From an uncultured Roseburia sp. (lineage in GTDB: Bacteria; Bacillota; Clostridia; Lachnospirales; Lachnospiraceae): 64,000 nt of DNA. The position numbers and the translations under genes are program-made. The stretch is from NCBI GenBank assembly GCA_934309475.1, contig CAKRDK010000005.1:46131-110130 (forward strand), given 5' to 3'. The notes under the pieces are model-generated. The model did not search any database and had not been told where the DNA came from. It saw only the letters and a program-made list of their open reading frames with translations. This document shows positions 34,895 through 42,900 of the stretch, in pieces; positions within the stretch are counted from its first letter, which is position 1; each line of letters opens with the position of its first letter.

Positions 34895-36271
34895 ATGATG
34901 CAGACCGCAAATCAGGACAGAAGCTTCTTAGGTACCGAACCTATCGGAAAGCTTCTTTTAAAAATGGCGCTCCCGACCGTGGCAGCGCAGCTTATCAATA
35001 TGCTTTACAATATTATCGACCGTGTATACATCGGGCACATTCCGGGAAACGGAGCACTTGCACTCACCGGCGTCGGCGTGTGCATGCCGCTTATCATGAT
35101 TGTTTCTGCATTTGCCGCCCTTGTCGGAAACGGCGGAGCACCGCGTGCCACCATCTACATGGGAAAAAATGACCCGGAAACCGCTGAGAAAATCTTAGGC
35201 AACTGTTTCGGTCTCCAGATTATCGTTTCGGTCATTCTTACCGTTGTGCTTTTACTTTTTAACCGCAGCCTGCTGCTCGCATTCGGTGCAAGCGAAAATA
35301 CCATCTCATTTGCCGTGGATTACATGAATATTTATGCGCTTGGCACACTTTTCGTCCAGCTCACGCTCGGCATGAATGCGTTCATTACCGCACAGGGCTT
35401 CGCAAAAGAGGGAATGCTCTCCGTTTTAATCGGCGCCATCGCAAATATTATTTTAGATCCGATTTTTATTTTTGCACTCGGCATGGGCGTGAAAGGTGCC
35501 GCGCTTGCCACCATTATTTCACAGGGTGCTTCCTGCATCTGGGTTGTCTCCTTCCTCTTTGGAAAACGTACTTCCCTCCGCATCAAGCCACAGAACATGC
35601 GCCTAATGCCATCCATATTCCTTCCATGCCTCGCATTAGGCTCCGCCATTTTTATCATGCAGGCAAGTGAAAGCGTCATTTCCGTGTGTTTTAATTCCTC
35701 GCTCTTAAAATACGGCGGAGATGTCGCAGTCGGTGCAATGACCATCCTCACAAGTGTGATGCAGTTTACGATGCTCCCGCTCCAGGGACTTGGCCAGGGC
35801 GCACAGCCTATCATCAGTTACAACTACGGTGCACGTAACACAGACCGTGTGAAAGCCGGTTTCTGGCTTCTCTTGAAAGTCAGCCTGATTTATTCCACAA
35901 TCTCCTGGGTCTGCGTCATGTGTTTTCCACAATTATTCGCAGCAATGTTCACAAGTGATGCCGTTCTCGCTGCTTTCACCAAAACGGCGATGCGCATTTA
36001 TTTTGCGGTATCTTTGATTTTCGGAATCCAGGTTGCCTGTCAGATGACGTTCAACTCCCTCGGCAATGCCAAAGCATCCATTGTAGTTGCCGTCATGCGT
36101 AAGTTTGTGCTTCTGATTCCACTGATTTTCCTGATGCCGCATCTTTACACGGCTGACCGCACACTTGCCGTCTACATGGCGGAACCGGTTGCCGATTTTA
36201 TCGCGGTAACATTTACTTCCATTTTATTTGCGTTCCAGTTTAAAAAGGCATTGCGGCAGATTGCCTCCTGA
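34895..36271 (+). CDS. MATE-family multidrug/cation antiporter
   Basis: The 458-residue membrane protein has twelve hydrophobic segments in two similar halves. It begins FLGTEPIGKLLLKMALPTVAAQLINMLYNIIDRVYIGH, a typical MATE first helix. Later segments include GNGGAPRATIYMG and LGQGAQPIISYNYGARN, the second-half equivalent. It exports drugs or metabolites with Na+ or H+ exchange; the substrate is unknown. AAAGGA lies 6 bases before the ATG. It is divergent from the bile salt hydrolase gene, so a role in bile tolerance is possible but unproven. Confidence 0.92.
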   Translation: MMQTANQDRSFLGTEPIGKLLLKMALPTVAAQLINMLYNIIDRVYIGHIPGNGALALTGVGVCMPLIMIVSAFAALVGNGGAPRATIYMGKNDPETAEKILGNCFGLQIIVSVILTVVLLLFNRSLLLAFGASENTISFAVDYMNIYALGTLFVQLTLGMNAFITAQGFAKEGMLSVLIGAIANIILDPIFIFALGMGVKGAALATIISQGASCIWVVSFLFGKRTSLRIKPQNMRLMPSIFLPCLALGSAIFIMQASESVISVCFNSSLLKYGGDVAVGAMTILTSVMQFTMLPLQGLGQGAQPIISYNYGARNTDRVKAGFWLLLKVSLIYSTISWVCVMCFPQLFAAMFTSDAVLAAFTKTAMRIYFAVSLIFGIQVACQMTFNSLGNAKASIVVAVMRKFVLLIPLIFLMPHLYTADRTLAVYMAEPVADFIAVTFTSILFAFQFKKALRQIAS

Positions 36272-36275
36272 CAAC

Positions 36276-36315
36276 AAAGGGAGCCGGAAGAATTATTTTT
36301 CTTCCAGCTCCCTTT
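36276..36315. terminator. Terminator between the MATE and DUF1275 genes
   Basis: AAAGGGAGC with GCTCCCTTT plus an inner GGAAG/CTTCC stem. It lies between convergent genes, and the right arm overlaps the last codons of the DUF1275 gene. Confidence 0.8.
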
Positions 36316-36964
36316 CATAATCTACAAACATAAAAATAAACACAAGAAACAGTATCGCGGAACTGCACAATATCGCTTTCTCCTGAAAATGCTTACAGAA
36401 AAAATTTCCCACGATTGCACCAACAACAAAGCATCCGATAATTCCATAATACAGCAGTGCTTTTTCCAGAAATTCTTTCTCTTTTTTATGAAAAAAATGA
36501 AACAGATTTTGTGTTCCGGTTCTCATATTTCCAATGCACATTGTAGTTGCAATTCCATTTCCGTGAATTTTACGAAAACTTTCTACCTGTATTCCGCAGG
36601 CAAACGATGTCAATGCATTTGCCGGAAGATTCATGGTCAGCGGGAAAAAACTGACTCCAACCAAAATAACTGCCTCAATCAAAACCGCCAGTTGTCTCCA
36701 ATGCAGACTCTCTATCTTTCTGGTTCTCACATACTCTGCCAGTGCAATTCCTAAAGCAAAAGCGAATACCGGGCAAAAATACTGCAGTGCCATCCCGAAT
36801 TCTCCCTCTGACAAATGCACCCCGAACAATAAAATATTTCCCGTCTGTGCATTTGCAAACACATGGTCACGCTCAATGTAAGAATATGCATCCATAAAAC
36901 CGCCTGACATCGCAAGCAGGATTCCCAGTCTTACGGATTCCGACATCTGTTTCGTATGTTTCAT
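36293..36964 (-). CDS. DUF1275/YoaK-family membrane protein
   Basis: The 223-residue integral membrane protein has six hydrophobic segments and the family features GGFMDAYSYI, FANAQTGNILLFG and TTMCIGNMRTGTQNLF, which recur in DUF1275 proteins. The function is not known. The C-terminus is short and charged (DYERELEEK). It is convergent with the MATE gene and shares its terminator. It seems to be a single-gene unit. Confidence 0.88.
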   Translation of the reverse strand: MKHTKQMSESVRLGILLAMSGGFMDAYSYIERDHVFANAQTGNILLFGVHLSEGEFGMALQYFCPVFAFALGIALAEYVRTRKIESLHWRQLAVLIEAVILVGVSFFPLTMNLPANALTSFACGIQVESFRKIHGNGIATTMCIGNMRTGTQNLFHFFHKKEKEFLEKALLYYGIIGCFVVGAIVGNFFCKHFQEKAILCSSAILFLVFIFMFVDYERELEEK

Positions 36965-37041
36965 CTTTCATTTCCTTCTCTCATACAAACTTTCATGTTG
37001 ATTATACGTTTTCCCAATACCTGTGTAAATGGTAAAAACGT

Positions 37042-37072
37042 AAAAAATTGCCAGCCTTTCAGCTGACAATTT
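37042..37072 (-). terminator. Terminator of the CotF-like gene
   Basis: The minus-strand hairpin AAATTGTCAGC with GCTGGCAATTT (one wobble) is followed by a run of T just after the CotF-like stop codon. Confidence 0.8.
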
Positions 37073-37083
37073 AGATGTAATTT

Positions 37084-37542
37084 CTATGCCATTCCATTTA
37101 CTGTCTTATATTTGTACAACATCTCCGCATGATTCTGCTCTTCTACCTGGATATCCGCCAACAGTTTTCGCAAACTGCTCTCACCGAATACAAATACATC
37201 TGTATTGTATTCCCCTGATACAAGTTTTTCTGTCGCAATACAATCTGTCGCCAAAAATGCATCATGCGCCTTTTCCTCCGATTCTCCTATCGAAGAATAG
37301 GTCGCTTTCGGCTGATAATCACGCCCTGCTGTATCATTGCAGTTACAATCCGGCACCGTTCCGTTAAGCACCTTTTCCAAAGATTGATAGTGCTCCTGCT
37401 CTTTTGACTGTAACGTCTGGAACAGCGCTTTTAGTTCCGGGTCTTTTGCCTGTCCGGCGTATTTCCCGTATTTTTCCACACAACACTTTTCCTGTGTTTG
37501 TAAATCCTCAATTGCAGCCCGTTCTTTTTCACTTAATACCAT
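37084..37542 (-). CDS. CotF/ferritin-like spore-coat family protein
   Basis: This 152-residue helical protein resembles the CotF family with a ferritin-like fold: LQTQEKCCVEKYGKYAGQAKDPELKALFQTL, SKEQEHYQSLEKVL and a C-terminal EEQNHAEMLYKYKTVNGMA. CotF is a spore coat protein in Bacillus, but family members are widespread in clostridia and some may be oxidative-stress ferritin-like proteins. The E/H pattern (KEQEH, EEQNH) could bind metal. It is a single-gene unit with a terminator. Confidence 0.8.
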   Translation of the reverse strand: MVLSEKERAAIEDLQTQEKCCVEKYGKYAGQAKDPELKALFQTLQSKEQEHYQSLEKVLNGTVPDCNCNDTAGRDYQPKATYSSIGESEEKAHDAFLATDCIATEKLVSGEYNTDVFVFGESSLRKLLADIQVEEQNHAEMLYKYKTVNGMA

Positions 37543-37598
37543 TGTTTTTCTTCCTTTCCAAAATATTTACAATCGTATTATGGGCAGAATTTCGTTTT

Positions 37599-37829
37599 TT
37601 ATTCCTTTTTTTGCTGCGTGCGTCCTGCCACCTTTTTCAGGTACTCATTTTTGAGCTCATTCTCATGCATCAGGCGTTTATTTTCATCCTTGAGGAACTG
37701 AACATATTCACGTGCCAGTTTTACCCCTCCGCGGACTGCGACGTCCTCGTGCTGCTCCATCTCGTTCAGCCACTGCTGCAGCGATTTGTCACGAATATCA
37801 TTGTATGTATTATCCGGTTTAAAAAACAT
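37599..37829 (-). CDS. Small protein with a coiled-coil region, unknown function
   Basis: A 76-residue protein, MFFKPDNTYNDIRDKSLQQW and then a charged helix (LKDENKRLMHENELKNEYLKK). It follows the transglutaminase-like gene by 14 bases on the same strand, which suggests one transcript. GGAGG lies about 8 bases before the ATG. I do not recognise a family. There is no signal or membrane segment. Confidence 0.65.
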   Translation of the reverse strand: MFFKPDNTYNDIRDKSLQQWLNEMEQHEDVAVRGGVKLAREYVQFLKDENKRLMHENELKNEYLKKVAGRTQQKKE

Positions 37830-37843
37830 CTGTGTGTACCTCC

Positions 37844-38869
37844 TTATTCTTTCTCTCCCTCATTTGCCTCTTCCATTTCAATCTGTTCCTCGCCGATGCC
37901 TTCTTCGAACCGCACGCGCAGCACCGCCTGCGGCCAGTTGACCGAGCACAATGCTTTCTTCCCTTTCTGCTCCGCTTCCTCCGAAAAGATATGCAACAGC
38001 TCCGAGAGCACTTCTCTGGTCAGATATCCGCCTCTCCAATGGAACAAAAGTATTTTTCCTTTCTTCACAGCCTGTCTTGTCCGGTTTCTCACCTCATCCG
38101 TTGTCGTCCAGGAAACTTTCTTTTCTTTGTAATAAAAATGGTCGGCATCATCACATGTCGGTATTTTCCAGATAACAGGCTCATGGTCACGAAAAATCTG
38201 TTTGTCCGACAGGTTTACATAATCATACCTGACGCAGTCATCTTTTGACAATGTGTTGTCAAAGGTGGCATCCAGATGATAATACTTTTTGTCTATCCGG
38301 ACGATATTCCATGCATGTCTGTACTTGATTCCTTTTTCCGGATTGTTCTCCGACAATGCTACAATGCACCAGATGTCCAGCTCATCGCAAAGGATTTTGA
38401 CTGCCTTCGCCATTCCCTCGCAGACTGCCACACCATTTCCCAGTGCACCGATAATTTCATGGGAGTATTCTTTTTTAAGTTTATCATAACACACATGATT
38501 GACAATGAAATCATGAATATACAATTCTTTTTCTATTTCGCTCATCTTTTCGGCCGGCCGTGCCAGCTTTTTCACGCGCGCTTCCATCGCCCGCCGGTGC
38601 TCTTTTATCTTATCTTTCGTGAAAAGATACTCCGGTATCAGTTCCGCCGCCGTCGAATCCGGATAGTACCGATAGGAAAACCGCACGGAATAGAAGATAT
38701 CCGGGCAGTCTAAGCGCAGCATAAAATAAATGTCCGAAAGCTCTTTTCTCGAAACCATCGGAACCGGAAACGATTCTTTGAGATGCAAAAGACCTTCTTT
38801 CATGGCATAGTACACTCTCTGCTGTTCTTTATTCAGTTGGTCATAATAATATGTCTTTGACTGTTTCAT
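37844..38869 (-). CDS. Transglutaminase-like domain protein
   Basis: The 341-residue protein has the transglutaminase-like (papain-fold) triad: Cys in NGVAVCEGMAKAVKIL, His in YRHAWNIVRI and Asp in YHLDATFDNTL. No signal peptide is visible, so it is likely cytoplasmic. Such proteins act as proteases, amidases or crosslinkers and the substrate here is unknown. The C-terminal part after about residue 240 has no recognisable domain. The gene starts 3 bases after the second DUF5104 lipoprotein gene, so it probably belongs to the Rhs operon and may process or modify its products. Confidence 0.82.
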   Translation of the reverse strand: MKQSKTYYYDQLNKEQQRVYYAMKEGLLHLKESFPVPMVSRKELSDIYFMLRLDCPDIFYSVRFSYRYYPDSTAAELIPEYLFTKDKIKEHRRAMEARVKKLARPAEKMSEIEKELYIHDFIVNHVCYDKLKKEYSHEIIGALGNGVAVCEGMAKAVKILCDELDIWCIVALSENNPEKGIKYRHAWNIVRIDKKYYHLDATFDNTLSKDDCVRYDYVNLSDKQIFRDHEPVIWKIPTCDDADHFYYKEKKVSWTTTDEVRNRTRQAVKKGKILLFHWRGGYLTREVLSELLHIFSEEAEQKGKKALCSVNWPQAVLRVRFEEGIGEEQIEMEEANEGEKE

Positions 38870-38872
38870 GTT

Positions 38873-39406
38873 CTACTCCATTATATAGATTCCCGGATCA
38901 TCCGTCTCGTTTCTCCACTTAAATCCTTCCGGCTTCGCATCTTCTGTCATAATTTCTATCAGGTAGAGTCCTATTTTTTCCGGCTCTTTATCATTTCTAG
39001 GATATGTCACAAAGTTTATTTCATATTGCTGCCCGTCTCCATATGTCACATCATAATGACCATCGAGCAGCAATGAGATAACGCCCCGGTTTGCCTTTTT
39101 CTTAGAGCTATTAACCCCATCAAATCCGCCTTCACTTCCCGGATAATATTCGATTAATTCTTCTATCTTTTCGTCTAAGTCGCTTATCTCTTCCTGTGCA
39201 TACGGCGAGAACAATTCCTTTAACGCATCTGCGTCTTCGGCGTCTAACGCATCCACAATTGACTGCATCATCTCATCCGACTTTCTATCCTCTTCACTTC
39301 GTCGTGGAGCAAACATTTCCTCACGGTTTATTTTCTCGCATCCGGTTACACTTATTACGGCTGCCACGCTCAATAGAAGTGCTATTATTTGTCTTATTTT
39401 TCGCAT
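38873..39406 (-). CDS. DUF5104-family lipoprotein, second copy (candidate immunity protein)
   Basis: The 177-residue lipoprotein has a lipobox (ISVTGC) after a short signal peptide and would be anchored on the outer face of the membrane. The DUF5104-type pattern shows in MMQSIVDALDAEDADALKELFSP and the end KWRNETDDPGIYIME. It is a tandem duplicate of the preceding gene with near-identical ends and a divergent middle (residues about 97-117). It starts 5 bases after the first copy's stop, using GGAG formed by that copy's last codons. Its place right after an Rhs gene suggests immunity to an extracytoplasmic toxin; that is inference. Confidence 0.85.
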   Translation of the reverse strand: MRKIRQIIALLLSVAAVISVTGCEKINREEMFAPRRSEEDRKSDEMMQSIVDALDAEDADALKELFSPYAQEEISDLDEKIEELIEYYPGSEGGFDGVNSSKKKANRGVISLLLDGHYDVTYGDGQQYEINFVTYPRNDKEPEKIGLYLIEIMTEDAKPEGFKWRNETDDPGIYIME

Positions 39407-39411
39407 TCTCT

Positions 39412-39945
39412 CTACTCCATTATATAAATTCCCGGATCATCTGTCTCGTTTCTCCACTTAAATCCTTCCGGCATCGCTTCTTCTGTCATAACTTCTATCA
39501 GGTAGAGTCCTATTTTTTCCGGCTCTTTATCATTTTGAGGATAGGTCACAAAATTCACTTCGTATTGCTGGTCATCCCCATATGTCACTTCATAATCTCC
39601 ATTCAGCATTAACGTAATAACTCCATAATCTGAGCTTCGCTCTAATACACAATCTCCCTCAAAGCCGCCTTCACTTCCCGGATAATACTCAATTAATTCT
39701 TCTATCTTTTCGTCTAAGTCGGTTATCTCTTCCTGCGCATACGGCGAAAACAATGCCTTCAATGCATCTGCATCTTCGGCGTCTAGCGCATCCACAATCG
39801 ACTGCATCATCTCATCCGACTTTCTATCCTCTTCACTTCGTCGTGGAGCAAACATTTCCTCACGGTTTATTTTCTCGCATCCGGTTACACTTATTACGGC
39901 TGCCACGCTCAATAGAAGTGCTATTATTTGTCTTATTTTTCGCAT
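39412..39945 (-). CDS. DUF5104-family lipoprotein, first copy (candidate immunity protein)
   Basis: The 177-residue lipoprotein has the same lipobox VTGC and DUF5104-type layout as the downstream copy. Compared with it the centre reads EGDCVLERSSDYGVITLMLNG instead of DGVNSSKKKANRGVISLLLDG, while flanks are almost identical. The start is ATG 39945 with AAAGGAG 8 bases upstream; the longer frame to 40032 runs back into the Rhs gene. It starts 14 bases after the end of the Rhs coding region, the usual place for a cognate immunity gene. Confidence 0.87.
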   Translation of the reverse strand: MRKIRQIIALLLSVAAVISVTGCEKINREEMFAPRRSEEDRKSDEMMQSIVDALDAEDADALKALFSPYAQEEITDLDEKIEELIEYYPGSEGGFEGDCVLERSSDYGVITLMLNGDYEVTYGDDQQYEVNFVTYPQNDKEPEKIGLYLIEVMTEEAMPEGFKWRNETDDPGIYIME

Positions 39946-39958
39946 TCTCTCTACTCCT

Positions 39959-42900
39959 TTACCATTGATAATAAACTGTATAATTTTCTTCATCAAAACA
40001 CCAATTCTTTTTATCACCATATTTATCCACAAAGGCTTCCCACATTTCCGGCTCCTGTGAAAAATCTATGCTTCCCTGTACCACTAAGTCTCCCTGATAA
40101 TAATCCTGATACTCTGGATTAAATCCCGTAATCCACCACTGTGCATCACTCGGGTTATAGGTAAAAATCTGTTCTCCGGTACGTTTATCATACAGGGCTA
40201 TCGACATATATAAGTTAGTATCTGTGGCACTGTTTACATGATAATCGTCCCCATAATAAATGCCTGTCTCACATCCGGCGCCGAGATTTAAGTAGTCCCC
40301 TTTCCACATCCATATCGTATAGTTCGTTCCATCGTCCGTGGCAAAAGAATACTTTTTCTTATCCATGGATGTTGCCCCATCAAATATATAATCATAAAGG
40401 TCGTTATATCCAAATGGTGCCTGCCAGCAATTCGGATTCGAATGGTACACGCCGTCTGAAGTACGGTTAAAATCCACTGCTGCAAGAAATGCCTCTCCAT
40501 ACCAGGTCTGGGATGCATATGCCATAGCATCACTCACAGAACCCAGACCGAAAATATCGGTTTCCAGCGCATCTCTTCCCCAGCCCAACACGGTCTGTCC
40601 ACCACTGCTAATTGTGCTTTTTACTTCAGATGGAACCCAGGTGTCCCACACATAATCTGCTCCATTGAAAAAGGTTGTTGTTGCCTCACTCAACACATCG
40701 CCCGCTGAATTTACCGTTGTTCCCAGCCAATTACCCACTGCGTCCCCGGCATCGCTGACCGCTTCCTGAACATCCCTGTAACTTGGAAATGCACCATCAT
40801 AATCCACAAATGTCATAGGTCTGTTCCAGCAGTATGCATAGTTGTTCATTGTGTATGGTGCGGATTGTAATCCCTGCACAAGGTCTCGTGCCAGAAATCT
40901 TCCCAAGTCAGGATTATATTCACGCGCCTGTGCAAAATAAGTTCCGGAAAACTCATCGTAAATAAATCCTGTATATCCAACGTTGTTCTGTTTCTTTTCT
41001 GACTGTTCTTTTCCAAACTCATCAAATGCGTATCTCTCTATCACATTTCCAGCCCGATTTACCGTCCGAAGCGGTGTGCCCATCTCATCCGGTAAATAGT
41101 ATTGCACCTCATCCTTTTGATATGACGCCGCAACCGTTCCATCCCAGAAATATTCTGTTACTTCATCATCTTCTATCGCCTGCAATAAATTGTGGCTGCG
41201 TTTCGTGACATCCATTACATACTCTACTTTTTTTACAGCATCCTGCTGCTCAAAAATCTGCTGTCCCACACGCATTCCAAAGCCATTATACTCATAAAGT
41301 GCCTTTTTGTCATCTGCATCTGTGACTTGCTGTAATCTGTTTTTACAATCGTAGTTGTATATTTTTCTAACACAATTTTCTTCCAGCACATGCGTCAGAT
41401 TTCCTCTTGTATCGTAGCGGTAATCCTGTCTTCCCATTGTGCCTGCGGTTCGTATAAGCTGGTTTGCCTCATTGTAAAAATAGTCTGTCCGCCCCTCTGT
41501 GTCCTCCTGAAAAATTCTGTTTCCAAATGCATCATAGCCGTATCTACGCAAACGGAGTCCATCCTTTTCTACCTCTGCCAGACGGTTCAGTTCGTCATAA
41601 AAATAACGATATTCTCCGCTTTGTTCCGGCAGTCCCTGCCGTTCTTTTCTGACTGCCACCTTATTTCCGACTGCATCATATTCAAATTCCTGCAGCTCCA
41701 GAAGTTCCCCGCATTTCCAATGCGAAAAACTCTCTATTGTTCCCTGTGGATTATAAGAATAGCAGGTTTTAATTCCATTTGGCAGCAGCTTCTCTACCAT
41801 TCTTCCATGCTCGTCATAATGATATTGCAGCACATCATTCCCATCCTGTACGGAAGTCAGATGCATCGCATCATCATAACCATATATCATCTTGCGTCCG
41901 CCCGGATACTGCATCTGTATCCGCTGTCCTAATGCACCTCTCGTATAAGTTGTTTCACGTCCCTTATAATCCGTCACGCTCTCCGGACGTCCCAACGCAT
42001 CGACTTCAATTTTCGTACTGCCGAGCCAGTCCTGAATCTCTACCAACTGTTTCAGCGCGTTGTAACTCATTTTTACTTCTTTTCCATCTGCATATCCGAT
42101 TCGCGCCAGCTGTCCACCTGCCGTATATTCATATGTCGTCGCATATCCGTCCCTGTCCGTTTTTTCCGTGACACGTCCCATTGCATCATAGGTATAATAT
42201 TCTTTTTTCCCTAATGCATCCGTAACGCATGTTACATGGCCTAAAACATCACGTTCGTAACTCATAACCGGATGTACCTGATTTTCCTCGTTTATCATAT
42301 GGATTTCGGCAAGTCCGCCTACCACATCATAGTCATATTCGGTACGATTTCCGAGACTGTCGGTCACAGAGCGGAGCTTTCCTGTCGGTGTATATTGATA
42401 CCATGTCTGATTTCCATTTGCATCTTCTGTCGCTTTTATTTTTCCTAACGCATTATAAAAGTACCGCTGCTGCTGGCCTTCGTTGCCTGATACTTTTACG
42501 ATGCGGTTCATGCAATCATATTCGTAGTTAAGTGTGTATCCGTCCTGATTGGTTTTACTTTTTACATTGCGATTGGCGTCATAGGTATAACATAGATAGG
42601 TTCCATCCGGATAGGTAACTTTTGCAAGCAGGCCTCCCGGCAGATACTCATACTTTGTCTGTCTTCCCATGGCATCGGTTACCTGACTGATTTTTCCTAA
42701 TTCCTGATATTGGTATCTCGTCTCATTTCCCATGGCATCTATAACACCGGTTTTCTGACCTGCCTTATCGTAAATTATCTGCTTCGCATTTCCGAGTGCA
42801 TCCGTGAGCTTTGTCTGCTGGCCATATACATTGTATTCCATTTTACTAACAGAGCCGTCTGCATCCTCAATCTGCACAAGACGGTTTAACGCATCATACT

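Larger units (their letters stand above)
38873..39960. repeat. Tandem direct repeat of about 540 bp covering the two DUF5104 genes
   Basis: The two adjacent lipoprotein genes are copies with near-identical 5' parts and ribosome-binding regions (GGAGTAGAGAGA before both ATGs), similar 3' parts and a divergent centre. The pattern points to duplication followed by local divergence. Confidence 0.85.

Noticed and set aside
37404-38132. A 242-codon open frame on the plus strand
   Set aside because: It lies antisense to the CotF-like, 76-residue and transglutaminase genes and has the low-quality composition of a shadow frame.
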